Shown here: piece by piece, positions 45,647 through 54,413 of the stretch | Position numbering within the stretch: position 1 is the stretch's first letter | How the letters are laid out: each line of letters starts with the position of its first letter | NCBI RefSeq assembly: GCF_000429945.1 | Contig: NZ_AUCV01000001.1 | Coordinates: 248,001 to 312,000, forward strand | Length of the DNA: 64,000 nucleotides | Direction: 5' to 3' | Origin: Desulfogranum japonicum DSM 18378 | GTDB lineage: Bacteria; Desulfobacterota; Desulfobulbia; Desulfobulbales; Desulfobulbaceae | Program-made: the position numbers and the translations under genes | The notes under the pieces: generated by a model | What the model was told of the DNA's origin: nothing | What the model saw: only the letters and a program-made list of their open reading frames with translations | The model's database searches: none

Positions 45647-47506
45647 ATGGCCATAAATACCGAAGAAGAATTCATTAATCTGGTCAAGAAGGCAGAAAAA
45701 GAAGCCGAAACCAACTCGAAGGCTTATGCAGCGAAAGTTGCCTTATTCGCCCTGTTTGGATATTTGGTGATATTACTTGTATTTGTCGTGCTTCTAGGGC
45801 TTGGGGCAGGTCTGGTCGCCGCCGCCTTTTTTAGTACAGCGCTGTTCTTTCTTCTCATCAAGAAAAAGCTCATATTTATCGTGGCGAGTGGAATTTGGGT
45901 GCTGTTTCAAGCGCTGTGGGTGAAAATAACACCGCCGGATGGCTATTCTTTACAACGAAAGGAGTTCCCCGAACTGTTTGCGGAGCTTGATGCCCTGAGC
46001 AGCCAGCTGAAGTCTCTCAAAATCCACGAAGTGATTCTCGACAACAATCTCAATGCTTCTGTATTACAACATCCGAGATTGGGTGTACTGGGCTGGAATA
46101 AAAATTACCTGATTCTTGGGTACCAGTTGTTGCTCACGCTCTCACCTGAGGAGATGCGCTCAGTATTGGCCCACGAATTTGGTCATCTCTCCGGCAACCA
46201 CAGTCGCTTCAATGGATGGATATACCGGGTCCGCCTGTCATGGCTTCGAGTGATGGCCGCTTTCGACCAGGCAGAGTCGTGGGGTGGTATGTTGATGGGT
46301 AGATTTTTCGATTGGTATTCACCCCGATTTGAGGCGTATTCGTTTGCCCTTGCACGTAGCAACGAATATGAGGCGGATTCAATTGCCTCTGAATTAACCT
46401 CGCCAGAGATAGCTACTCGCGCTCTGGTAAACGTTTACGCAACTGCACCTTACCTGGATCAAAGGTACTGGGATATCTACCTGCATTATGCAGACGAGCA
46501 TGCGCAACCGCCATATGCGCCTTTTGAAGGGTTGATCCGTTTTTTGAAAGATAATCCGTTGTCCAAGGAGGATATGCTCGTTCGTATAAAAGAGGAGATG
46601 ACCTTAAAAACCCACTATGCGGACACGCATCCCTGCCTCCACGATCGAGTTGCTGCACTGGGTGCTTCGCCTCAACTCCCTGTTCCTTCTGAAACCAGTG
46701 CTGCTGAAGCCTGGTTGGGGGAAGGTAATAAGAAGATAAGGGAAGATTTCGATCAGGAATGGATTCGCAATAATCTTGATTCCTGGAAAGAACGCTATGA
46801 ATATGTAGTCAATGCACAGACCCGTTTAGCGGAATTCGCTCAGGCGCAACCTGTGGATCTCTGTGATGACGACCTATGGAGCTATGCTTGCTGGACGGAT
46901 GAGTTCGTCTCCGGAAAAACAGCCCTTCCTCTGTTTCGTATTTTCCAGGAGCGTTACCCTGAAGATCCCTATCCCGCTTTCTTTATCGGTGTTGCCTTGC
47001 TTGAACAAGGCGATGATGCCGGGTTAGAGCATCTTCGTCTGGCTAGTAAAAGCGTCCAACTCATCGAGCGTGTAGCACATGCCGGGTACGATTTCCTCAA
47101 ACAGAATGACAGGGGGGAAGAGGCAGAGGCGTGGTGGCAAATGGCGTTGGAGCAAAACAAGATTTTTATTGCGGCTCAGCAGGAGAGGGAAACTATAACC
47201 TGCGAGGACGAGCTGGAACATCCACAGATAGACAATGAATTGCTTCAGCAATTGATTGCCAATCTCAAGAAGCAAAAGAAAGTAGGCAAGGTCTGGCTGG
47301 CACAGAAAACGGTCCAGTATTTTCCCGAAAGCCCTGTTTATATTATCGCCTTCGCTGCCAAAGGATTTTTGTTCTCTCTCCATGGGATCCAGCAAAAGGT
47401 TGCTGAGAAATTGGATGTTGAGGGTGATTTTTTTGTAGTGTGCAGAGCGGGTGAGACCAGGAAGTTTGCCAAAAGGGTTGCAAAGACTGGCAAGAGAATC
47501 ATCTGA
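45647..47506 (+). CDS. M48-family metallopeptidase with C-terminal extension
   Basis: The product is 619 residues. Two membrane helices lie near 30-100 (VALFALFGYLVILLVFVVLL and LIFIVASGIWVLFQALWV). The zinc motif HEFGH is at 176-180 (LAHEFGHLSGNH) and the third ligand is in NEYEADSIASEL near 243. The C-terminal ~230 residues are helical and rich in Leu-Glu, possibly TPR-like. HtpX-type members degrade damaged membrane proteins. It stands alone behind tRNA-Arg. Confidence 0.88.
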   Translation: MAINTEEEFINLVKKAEKEAETNSKAYAAKVALFALFGYLVILLVFVVLLGLGAGLVAAAFFSTALFFLLIKKKLIFIVASGIWVLFQALWVKITPPDGYSLQRKEFPELFAELDALSSQLKSLKIHEVILDNNLNASVLQHPRLGVLGWNKNYLILGYQLLLTLSPEEMRSVLAHEFGHLSGNHSRFNGWIYRVRLSWLRVMAAFDQAESWGGMLMGRFFDWYSPRFEAYSFALARSNEYEADSIASELTSPEIATRALVNVYATAPYLDQRYWDIYLHYADEHAQPPYAPFEGLIRFLKDNPLSKEDMLVRIKEEMTLKTHYADTHPCLHDRVAALGASPQLPVPSETSAAEAWLGEGNKKIREDFDQEWIRNNLDSWKERYEYVVNAQTRLAEFAQAQPVDLCDDDLWSYACWTDEFVSGKTALPLFRIFQERYPEDPYPAFFIGVALLEQGDDAGLEHLRLASKSVQLIERVAHAGYDFLKQNDRGEEAEAWWQMALEQNKIFIAAQQERETITCEDELEHPQIDNELLQQLIANLKKQKKVGKVWLAQKTVQYFPESPVYIIAFAAKGFLFSLHGIQQKVAEKLDVEGDFFVVCRAGETRKFAKRVAKTGKRII

Positions 47507-47517
47507 GTAAAAGTATT

Positions 47518-47730
47518 GGTTTTTTGTCATAGTTGCGGAACGATGCGTCTTCCCAACCCCTTCTCCTTATGGGTAAAAGGGCTTTGGGCGAAATGAAAGT
47601 ATATACCAAGATATAGCGCCGGATATTCTCAAGAAATATATTATGGGAGAATCGCTATGTAACTTGTTGTCTTGTCATTAGTAAGCGTCGTGAGGAACAT
47701 GTGACCTACCCGCAACTATGACAAAGGTAC
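47518..47730. mobile_element. ISL3-derived MITE-like element
   Basis: Bounded by inverted ends: TTTTTTGTCATAGTTGCGG at the left and CCGCAACTATGACAAAGG at the right, about 210 bp apart. The left half (TTATGGGTAAAAGGGCTTTG, GGCGAAATGAAAG, AAGATATAGCGCCGG) is the complement of the element at 2500-2648. No transposase remains. The remaining bases 47731-47833 hold nothing seen. Confidence 0.6.
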
Positions 47731-47833
47731 TGATATCTGGCCGTGACTGTAACCAGATAACGCGCTCTGACAATCCAACTACTTATACTCAGATCTCGTT
47801 TCATTTTTTCTTTATTCTTTTATAAGGCAACCA

Positions 47834-48310
47834 ATGCAAAGACCATATAATGACAACCAGTCCTATCATTTACAGATCTGCGGTAAGGTGGCAACGGAAT
47901 TACAGTTAAGCATGTATGATTTACGCGAACTTGATCAGTTCGAGGCCAACCAACTGCCCCTGAGATGCGGCAGTGGCGAACCCAAGGGATGTTCACTCTC
48001 TGGAAAAGGAGTGCTGCTCACAGATGTAATTAATCTGGCGGATGTAATTGCTGCCGGGCATAATGATACAAAAAAAATGTTTATCATTGCCAGGTCAGAC
48101 GATGGGTATACAACCGTATTTTCCTGGCAGGAATTGTTCAACACAGTGGTGGGCGAGGGGGTTTTGATCCTACTGGAAAAAGATGGTGTGCCTCTCTATG
48201 GCGGCCATGGGCCTGCGGACCTTATCTCTGGACGAGATTTTTTGAGTGGTCCCCGTTATGTGAAACGCCTTGCACGTATAGAAATTGTTTTGCTTGATGA
48301 GTTCATATAA
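47834..48310 (+). CDS. Short molybdopterin-binding-domain (sulfite-oxidase-like) protein
   Basis: The product is 158 residues, cytoplasmic. The segment YHLQICGKVATELQLSMYDL, then LPLRCGSGEPKGCSLSGKGV and LLTDVI, follows the order of the oxidoreductase molybdopterin-binding fold, where a Cys supplies a metal ligand. It is far shorter than catalytic family members and ends RYVKRLARIEIVLLDEFI. Enzyme activity is therefore uncertain; it may bind a cofactor. It lies near DUF364 and a radical SAM/SPASM gene. Confidence 0.65.
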   Translation: MQRPYNDNQSYHLQICGKVATELQLSMYDLRELDQFEANQLPLRCGSGEPKGCSLSGKGVLLTDVINLADVIAAGHNDTKKMFIIARSDDGYTTVFSWQELFNTVVGEGVLILLEKDGVPLYGGHGPADLISGRDFLSGPRYVKRLARIEIVLLDEFI

Positions 48311-48316
48311 AAACAG

Positions 48317-48425
48317 GTAACTGTTCACCGTGCACCTGATCTTTCCGCGATCAGCCTGGCTTACGTATGATCCAATGCTACGCCAGCCTGATTGCGAAAA
48401 TCTCAGATACCATGTAACCAGTTAC
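48317..48425 (+). repeat. Dispersed ~110-bp element, copy R2
   Basis: Starts GTAACTGTTCACCGTGC, ends CATGTAACCAGTTAC; internally it shares TGATCTTTCCGCGATCAGCC exactly with R1. Confidence 0.88.
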
Positions 48426-48527
48426 AAATACAGGTGAGTTTCAAGTTTATCCCTTTCTCTATGAGTAGGTACAAAAACAGTTGGCGAACTCTGTATTGAG
48501 GTGACTGCCAGCCAACTGTTCCCAGGA

Positions 48528-48563
48528 GTCTGTGGGAGAATTGCTATTTTTTCTCCCACAGGC
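48528..48563. terminator. Hairpin between copy R2 and the DUF364 gene
   Basis: CTGTGGGAGAA pairs perfectly with TTCTCCCACAG around a 10-base T-rich loop. It lies downstream of the minus-strand DUF364 gene and could end its transcript, though no T-run follows on that strand. Confidence 0.45.
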
Positions 48564-48584
48564 TTCTAGCTTGCTGCAAGCCTC

Positions 48585-49328
48585 TTACACTACAGCACTG
48601 GCAAATCGCAAATGCTTTTTCAGGAGTTTGGTGCCGCCACCTTCAGAGAGAATCACCTTCAATGGTTTTGGCTCAGTGACAAATGCCCCGCTGAGTTGGC
48701 TTATCCGGGTATCTTTAAATATTTCAGGACAAACAGGTGTGGAAGGACCGAGCATGAGAGCTGCTCTATTTTTTTTCAGCGATGCCAGCACTTCTTCACA
48801 GGTATTGTTGATAATGGTGGTGGCAGTGATGATGGCCACGTCACAGCGGGCAAGGGCTTCTTTACCCTGTTGAGCATTTAAGACATTTGGCTTGAAGGTG
48901 TTCAGTTCCACAATATCAAGGGAGCATCCTGTTTCACGGATACGTTTGAGCACAGGAGCAAAGTAGCCAACCATAACCACATGGTCTTCCGGTTTAATTC
49001 CAAGCAGTGAAATAGCTTCCTCATCGGAAAGAGAACGGTCAACTTTGCTGTTCAGGGCATTAAAGACTGCAAGACCAATGGCGCGGGCCAGGTGATTGTC
49101 ACTTTCCAGCCATTCCAGACAGGTAAGGGCATCGCTGCCCTGGATGGTACCGGCGGTTTTGAAGTGGGTACATGTTCCCTGTGGATTTTTATCTGGAGTC
49201 CAGGCGATGCCCATACTATTGTCAGATAACTCTGCGCAGCTATAGCCCAGCCCAAGGCGAATTTCCTTGACTGTTAACCCGTTGGCAAGTGGGGTTCCAA
49301 AACGGATAAGTTCTGCTGCAATACTCAT
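48585..49328 (-). CDS. DUF364 protein (putative heavy-metal chelation domain)
   Basis: The product is 247 residues. GLTVKEIRLGLGYSCAELS near residue 19 matches a DUF4213-type N-terminal domain. VVMVGYFAPVLKRIRETGCS, IITATTIINNTCEEVLASL and LMLGPSTPVCPEIFKD are typical of DUF364, described in Pfam as a putative heavy-metal chelation domain. Some members accompany molybdenum or other metal genes. It is transcribed alone, opposite to its neighbours, flanked by dispersed repeats. Confidence 0.8.
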   Translation of the reverse strand: MSIAAELIRFGTPLANGLTVKEIRLGLGYSCAELSDNSMGIAWTPDKNPQGTCTHFKTAGTIQGSDALTCLEWLESDNHLARAIGLAVFNALNSKVDRSLSDEEAISLLGIKPEDHVVMVGYFAPVLKRIRETGCSLDIVELNTFKPNVLNAQQGKEALARCDVAIITATTIINNTCEEVLASLKKNRAALMLGPSTPVCPEIFKDTRISQLSGAFVTEPKPLKVILSEGGGTKLLKKHLRFASAVV

Positions 49329-49454
49329 GTGATTCTCCCATGGTGTGAGGAAAAGATAAGGGAATCCTTCATCTTTTCCGAGTTCCGCCTACCTGCAGAC
49401 AGCAATACTGAAAAAATTGTAAACAGGCAAGGGATTTAGACCTATTGTCTCGCT

Positions 49455-49552
49455 GTAACTGCTCACAGAACACCCGATCTTTACGCGATTAGCCAGGCTT
49501 ACGTATGATTCAATGCGATCCGCCAGCCTGCTTGCGAAAACCTCAGGTGCCC
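49455..49552 (+). repeat. Dispersed ~110-bp element, copy R3 (right end lost)
   Basis: Starts GTAACTGCTCACAG and is homologous to GCGAAAACCTCAGGTGCC, after which similarity stops. It is in inverse orientation to R4, 270 bases further on; bases 49553-49735 between them show no gene. Confidence 0.8.
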
Positions 49553-49735
49553 TCTTAGGTCTGATCAGGCCTTATCACATGGCCAACCATGGAAAAAAAT
49601 CTGCTTCAATGAATCAGGGACCCGAGATAAACAGGTACTGGCGCAAGTTGATACCTGCTGTTTCATAGCCGGCGAGCAGTTACACATTTTCAGTTTCATT
49701 TGTGTTGTGTGCCACCTTGTAGCATGAAAACCATG

Positions 49736-49764
49736 TTGAAAAATTGTCATAATTCTTCTATAAC
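49736..49764 (+). promoter_or_regulatory. Sigma70 promoter upstream of the radical SAM gene
   Basis: TTGAAA, exactly 17 bases, TATAAC. The transcript would run through repeat R4 before the gene. Confidence 0.55.
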
Positions 49765-49825
49765 CTTGAAGGTCTAATTGGTGAACCTGTTTCTTGCTGT
49801 TATTGAACAGTCTTCGGTTTGTATG

Positions 49826-49930
49826 TGGTTACAGAGTGCCTGGGTCATTCGCAAGCAGGCTGGCGGATCGTATTGGATCATGCGTAAGTCAGGCTGATAG
49901 AGGAAAGATCAGGTGCCATGTGAGCAGCCG
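49826..49930 (-). repeat. Dispersed ~110-bp element, copy R4 (inverted)
   Basis: The complement reads CTGCTCACATGGCACCTGAT at one end and GGCACTCTGTAACCA at the other, with the shared GATCCGCCAGCCTGCTTGCG. It ends 28 bases before the radical SAM start codon. Confidence 0.85.
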
Positions 49931-49958
49931 CCCTGTATTTTTCGTTTATGAGTTTTAT

Positions 49959-51245
49959 ATGTCATCCCCCCGTAAAGTCTATGTAGAAGTAACCACCCTT
50001 TGTAATTTGCAGTGTTCCATGTGTGTGAAGCATGCCCAGGGCAGTTGTATACCTGAGGGGCATATGGCGATGGAGGTTTTTCAATCTCTTGTAACAGGTT
50101 TGCAGTCTGTGGAATTTCTCGTGTTGAACGGGATTGGTGAACCGCTCCTGCATCCAGATCTCGTCAAAATGGTTCAGTTGGCAAGGCAACACATGCCGGA
50201 GAAGGGGATTATAGGTTTTCAATCCAATGGCCTGCTGGTAAATGATAGTAACGCTGAAAAACTGTTGGTATCAGGGCTGGATACCATCTGCCTGTCTCTC
50301 GATAATCTGGAAGATACGCGTGCGGAATTAAGAGGAAAAGAGCATTCTTTGTCACCAGTCATCAATGCGGTAAAGAGCCTTGACCGTGCCCGCAACAAAA
50401 GTGCACGACCATTCCAACTCGGTATTGAGGTGGTGATCAGTAGAGACAACATGCATCAATTGAATGATCTCGTTGCCTGGGCTGGCACGCATAGGGTCGA
50501 TTACATCCTGGTCAGTCATCTGTATTCCTATGATGGAAGAGGGCAAGAGTCTATTCTCTTTTCTCCAAACACCAGAAGTGCAGTGCAGCTCTATGAAAAA
50601 TGGCAAAAGAGAGCCCAAGAACTAGGGGTGAATCTGGAAAATCTTCCGAATGTCCGGCTGCACTATGCTCGCGATCATCAGGACCAGACTCTTCTGGAAA
50701 TTGGAGAATGGATGCGCAAAGAAGCAACTGCCTCAGGTATACGAATGCATCTGCAGAATTTATTTACTTTTGATGCAGAGTTGGCGCAAACGTTGGGACA
50801 GATTTTTGAACAAGCTGAGTGTGCAGCAAAGTCCCTGGGGATAGCCCTGCATTTACCTCCCAAACTTGCCTACGAAGAGAAAGAACGTCACTGTTTTTTC
50901 ATGGATGAGCAGGCATCGTTTGTTGATCAATATGGTAATATCTCTCCGTGCCATTTTCTATGGCACACCTTCAGGTGTCAGGTGAATAATGAACCCCTTC
51001 TGGTTGAACACCATACTTATGGAAATGTTCAAGACGAATCCCTGGAGGAGATTTGGCAGAAAAAGAGCTACAAGGAGTTTCGCCAAGAGGCGACACAAAG
51101 TTCCTACTCCACCTGCTGGAGCTGTACCCCTGGACCGTGTGCTAACCTGTTGAAACAGAATGCCATGGATATTCGCGACTGTCACGGTAGCCAAGTGCCA
51201 TGCGGGCACTGTATGTGGTCAATAGGTTGGACCAGGTGTCTTTAA
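49959..51245 (+). CDS. Radical SAM/SPASM protein, putative metalloenzyme (tungsten/Mo) maturase
   Basis: 428 residues from the ATG at 49959; the 55 codons open upstream only translate repeat R4. The radical SAM motif is Cys15-x3-Cys19-x2-Cys22 (TLCNLQCSMC), with LNGIGEPLLHPDLVKMV behind it. The C-terminal third is Cys-rich and SPASM-like (DQYGNISPCHFLW, STCWSCTPGPC). It ends CHGSQVPCGHCMWSIGWTRC, an ending I associate with radical SAM maturases found beside tungsten aldehyde oxidoreductases. No such oxidoreductase is in the window. The radical SAM call is sure; the maturase role is inference. Confidence 0.75.
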   Translation: MSSPRKVYVEVTTLCNLQCSMCVKHAQGSCIPEGHMAMEVFQSLVTGLQSVEFLVLNGIGEPLLHPDLVKMVQLARQHMPEKGIIGFQSNGLLVNDSNAEKLLVSGLDTICLSLDNLEDTRAELRGKEHSLSPVINAVKSLDRARNKSARPFQLGIEVVISRDNMHQLNDLVAWAGTHRVDYILVSHLYSYDGRGQESILFSPNTRSAVQLYEKWQKRAQELGVNLENLPNVRLHYARDHQDQTLLEIGEWMRKEATASGIRMHLQNLFTFDAELAQTLGQIFEQAECAAKSLGIALHLPPKLAYEEKERHCFFMDEQASFVDQYGNISPCHFLWHTFRCQVNNEPLLVEHHTYGNVQDESLEEIWQKKSYKEFRQEATQSSYSTCWSCTPGPCANLLKQNAMDIRDCHGSQVPCGHCMWSIGWTRCL

Positions 51246-51260
51246 AATGGATTTTAGCTC

Positions 51261-51361
51261 TTGACAATTAGTTTAGGCTAGACTAATCAGGGAAGGAAGA
51301 TATCGCGTTCACTATGCTGGTGGGCGCGAAAATTTTTGCCAAAAGGTTTAGGGGTGCCTAA
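51261..51361 (+). promoter_or_regulatory. Promoter region with two DtxR/IdeR-like boxes
   Basis: TTGACA at 51261-51266 is a perfect -35; the -10 is unclear (TAATCA at 17 bases). Directly behind the -35 lies TTAGTTTAGGCTAGACTAA (51268-51286), which agrees with the DtxR/IdeR consensus TWAGGTWAGSCTWACCTWA at 16 of 19 positions and contains TTAGGCTAGACTAA. A second palindrome, TTAGGGGTGCCTAA, is at 51348-51361. The same TTAG-N6-CTAA pattern flanks the feo promoter. A metal-dependent repressor is the natural reading. Confidence 0.6.
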
Positions 51362-51571
51362 TAAAAAGTGTTGTCCCTAATGGGTGATTGTGTTGCCATG
51401 CATGCAAGCTGACTTTTTTGAAAAGTGTGTATCATCTTTACCGGAACGTAAGCATGGAATGGTTGTGTGGACAGTTGAAAGTAGGAAAAAATTAGGCAAG
51501 AAACCACAGCAGGTAATCATGATTGCGCCACAAGTTTTTTGGTTGATTACAAAGGATTAATGGGAGGTAAT

Positions 51572-52852
51572 ATGAAATTACCATCTGAAAAGCAAGTCGA
51601 TTCCAGTAACAGAAAAAACCGTAAAAAATTATGGGAGATCCATGAGGGGTATCACTGTTCCGTCGTCGGAACGTGTCTCAGTAAGCATGATCTTCAGGTG
51701 CTGGCAAGGAAAAAGCTTTTTTCTCAATCATCAAAACCCACTGAATATACTACGCACTCAGTTCTAGTCGGGCTTGCCTCGGTTCGGCAACCGCAGTCCA
51801 GGTATCTGCAGAAATTGCTGGATCGAAAATACCGTCTGGCCATAGTCAGGTATAAACGTGCAGGTAACGATGAGCAGATCTGGCAGCTTTGGAACGAAGA
51901 TTTTGAGTCGGGAAGGGTTGCAGGAGCATATTGGGCTGTCATGACCCATCCTTCGCCGGATAATAAGCTCATTAATGAAATATACGGGCAAGTGCATATG
52001 TTGGGGCATGAATGTATGGCGCAATTTCAGCATCGTAAAAAGACTGTTGATACATTGCAGACAAGGTTGAGCATGCTTGAGGAAGTATTGGCATCTGAAA
52101 GACAGGTGACTAGGGAAAAAGCAGCTCTGCTGATAGAAAAAAGCCAAGAGGCTGATGGGTTGAGTCTGGCCAATTTGAAACTTCAGGGCACAAACGAAGC
52201 TTTGGTCAGAAAAATCAAGGATCTGGAAAGCGGTCAGCATTACAGGGAAATAGCTGAAGAACGTGACAGTTTAGGAATGGAACTCGCAGCATCTCGGCAG
52301 GAGTGCAATCTGTTATGTGGCAATATGGATATACTTTCCCGTGAACGTGATGAAATGTTGGCGGAGCTAGAGCGAACCCGGGCAGAGGTTTTGAGTTTAA
52401 AACAATCTCTCATACAGGCACATCGACAGCAGCATGAAGTTGAAGAGGAGCTGCAATCTTTGGAGGCTATCTGGCATAGTGCTCTGAATACAGAGACGCA
52501 TTGTGCTGCATGCGATGATCGTGATTCTGACCGATGTCCTGGGGCTGATCTATGTGGAAAAGTCGTACTGTACGTTGGTGGGATGCATAATCTTGTGCCT
52601 CGGTACAGGACAATAGTAGAGCAGCACGGAGGGAAATTCCTCCATCATGACGGAGGAAGGGAGGTGGCGCGCAGCATGTTACCGAAACTGCTTAATACGG
52701 CCGATGCCGTTGTTTGTCCGGTGGACTGCGTAAGTCATGACGCCTGTACATGTGTGAAGAAAATCTGCAAACGTTACGATAAACCGTTCGTGATGATGCG
52801 CAGTTCAGGTTTATCCTCTCTTGCGAGGGGAATTGCTGAAATTGTCCAGTGA
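51572..52852 (+). CDS. DUF2325 protein with long coiled coil
   Basis: About 426 residues from the ATG at 51572, preceded by GGGAGG; the frame opens at 51539. An N-terminal domain (~1-150: LWEIHEGYHCSVVGTCLSKH) has a Cys/His pattern. A coiled coil follows (~150-310, many heptad Leu/Glu). The next segment HCAACDDRDSDRCPGADLC holds four cysteines that could bind metal. The DUF2325 domain itself is ~335-425 (LYVGGMHNLVPRYRTIVEQH, VVCPVDCVSHDACTCVKKIC). The biochemical function is unknown. The operator-like boxes upstream suggest iron control. Confidence 0.8.
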   Translation: MKLPSEKQVDSSNRKNRKKLWEIHEGYHCSVVGTCLSKHDLQVLARKKLFSQSSKPTEYTTHSVLVGLASVRQPQSRYLQKLLDRKYRLAIVRYKRAGNDEQIWQLWNEDFESGRVAGAYWAVMTHPSPDNKLINEIYGQVHMLGHECMAQFQHRKKTVDTLQTRLSMLEEVLASERQVTREKAALLIEKSQEADGLSLANLKLQGTNEALVRKIKDLESGQHYREIAEERDSLGMELAASRQECNLLCGNMDILSRERDEMLAELERTRAEVLSLKQSLIQAHRQQHEVEEELQSLEAIWHSALNTETHCAACDDRDSDRCPGADLCGKVVLYVGGMHNLVPRYRTIVEQHGGKFLHHDGGREVARSMLPKLLNTADAVVCPVDCVSHDACTCVKKICKRYDKPFVMMRSSGLSSLARGIAEIVQ

Positions 52853-52889
52853 ATGGATGGTTCAAGCTACTATAATGAAGGTGAGTGGT

Positions 52890-53246
52890 ATGGGCGTTCA
52901 GAATCGCATCGAAGCAAATCAACGAAATGGTAATCTGCATATAAAGGTGTATGGCTATTTTAGCCAGGAAACAGCGGGGGAGGTGGTGTCTCTTGTAAGT
53001 CATGTATACACAGGGCAGGGGAATGTGTTTATTCATACTAAAGGGCTAACCAGGGTCGATCCCTTTGCAAAGTATATTTTTTCAAGCCATCTCAAACAAA
53101 TACGTGTGCCTTGCGAACGTGTATATCTCACGGGTGAGAAGGGGATGGAAATCAGCCATGACGCAGCCAGGGTTATTGTTCAGCCGGCAAAAAAGAAAAG
53201 GTGCGGAGGGTGTGGAAGCCGGCAATGTGGTATTAAAAACAAGTAG
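52890..53246 (+). CDS. Small protein with Cys-rich tail, unknown function
   Basis: 118 residues from the ATG at 52890 (AAGGTGAG ahead); an in-frame opening at 52821 overlaps DUF2325. The body (GNLHIKVYGYFSQETAGEVV, FIHTKGLTRVDPFAKYIFSS) alternates strands and helices like a STAS or flavodoxin-sized module. The C-terminus is KKKRCGGCGSRQCGIKNK, with three closely spaced cysteines likely to bind metal. It follows DUF2325 by 37 bases and probably shares its transcript. I do not recognise the family. Confidence 0.65.
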   Translation: MGVQNRIEANQRNGNLHIKVYGYFSQETAGEVVSLVSHVYTGQGNVFIHTKGLTRVDPFAKYIFSSHLKQIRVPCERVYLTGEKGMEISHDAARVIVQPAKKKRCGGCGSRQCGIKNK

Positions 53247-53283
53247 TCCCCAGTTACTGAGTGCTGAGTGATGTATTTTTTGA

Positions 53284-53328
53284 AACCGGCAATGTGTCTC
53301 CTCCCCAATTCTTGGGCCGTTGCCGGTT
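53284..53328 (+). terminator. Hairpin ending the DUF2325 unit
   Basis: AACCGGCAA pairs with TTGCCGGTT; the loop is long and no T-run follows. It lies 38 bases after the small gene's stop. Confidence 0.45.
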
Positions 53329-53501
53329 CCCCTTCCACGATCCATTTTCCAAACTTCATTCTTCCTCGTTTTTTCTCATAATCCCGATCATTGCCTGCAC
53401 AATCTCCAGTTTCTTGATCAGGTAAGCTTTGCCTGATGTGGAAAATATGGTATACATGGTGCGAGAATTTCGTGAATATAAAGGGGTATATTCGGAGATT
53501 A

Positions 53502-54338
53502 ATGACAGCGCCCACAGACAGAAAACCAAATACGGCAGTGATCATGAGGGGACGAGGAGTCTCGCTTATGGTCGTAGAGGTGTTCCATGCCGATCTCGTT
53601 GCATTGGAACAGGAATTACAAGAAAAATTAACAGTAGCACCCGCCTTTTTTCGCAATGCACCTGTGCTCATGGATTTTGAGCATCTGGAAGATGCCATTG
53701 ATCTTAAGTGGTTCAACGATGCGTATGATATGCTCTATATGCATTCGTTTATTCCAGTTGGTGTGGTTGCGCCTCCTGATTATCTTAAGCAGGCTATTGC
53801 AAAGCAACAGATAGCTGTCTGGCCTTCAGCGGAAACTGCCCGTAAAGGGAATCAAAGCGTTTCGTCCAGACATGAGGATTCTGTTGCTGAACAGCAGGAA
53901 GCTGATACAGAAGAGAGGACTGTTCCTGAAGATCAGCAGGATGAATCAGGAGCAACAGCCACTTCCGCAGGGCAAACTGTCTGCGGAGAGTTGGTTGATG
54001 AGCCGCAGGCGCAACCAACAATGTTGGTTCTGCAGCCTGTACGTTCCGGGCAGAAAGTGTATGCCAAAGGAGGAGATCTTATTATCATGGCTGCTGTGAG
54101 CACAGGAGCCGAGGTGATGGCAGATGGCCATATTCATGTGTACGGGACACTACGTGGCAGGGCTTTTGCAGGTGCTCAGGGAGATGAGAGTGCGAGGATT
54201 TTCTGTAAAGATCTTCAGGCAGACCTGATATCTGTAGCAGGTACCTACCTGATTAATGATGATTTACCGCAAAAATTTCGAGGAGCTTCAGTGCAGGTGT
54301 ATCTGCGTGAAGAACAACTCATCATCAATCCCCTGTAA
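53502..54338 (+). CDS. minC: Septum site-determining protein MinC
   Basis: About 278 residues from the ATG at 53502 (CGGAG ahead); the frame opens at 53436. The N-terminal domain (~5-95: VIMRGRGVSLMVVEVFHADL, MDFEHLEDAIDLKWFNDAY) binds FtsZ. A variable, acidic and Gln-rich linker (~110-170) is followed by the C-terminal beta-helix (~175-278: RSGQKVYAKGGDLIIMAAVS, GAEVMADGHIHVYGTLRGRA, FAGAQGDESARIFCKDLQAD). MinC blocks Z-ring assembly away from midcell. It heads the minCDE group. Confidence 0.92.
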   Translation: MTAPTDRKPNTAVIMRGRGVSLMVVEVFHADLVALEQELQEKLTVAPAFFRNAPVLMDFEHLEDAIDLKWFNDAYDMLYMHSFIPVGVVAPPDYLKQAIAKQQIAVWPSAETARKGNQSVSSRHEDSVAEQQEADTEERTVPEDQQDESGATATSAGQTVCGELVDEPQAQPTMLVLQPVRSGQKVYAKGGDLIIMAAVSTGAEVMADGHIHVYGTLRGRAFAGAQGDESARIFCKDLQADLISVAGTYLINDDLPQKFRGASVQVYLREEQLIINPL

Positions 54339-54413
54339 CGCATGGCTGTATCTCAACAAATGTACTATTTCTGGATATTCACCAGGTAACGATTCAGTAT
54401 AGAGGAGACTTCG

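Noticed and set aside
49794-49958. N-terminal extension of the radical SAM gene
   Set aside because: These 55 codons are the translation of dispersed repeat R4, not of a protein domain; the ATG at 49959 begins the family sequence.
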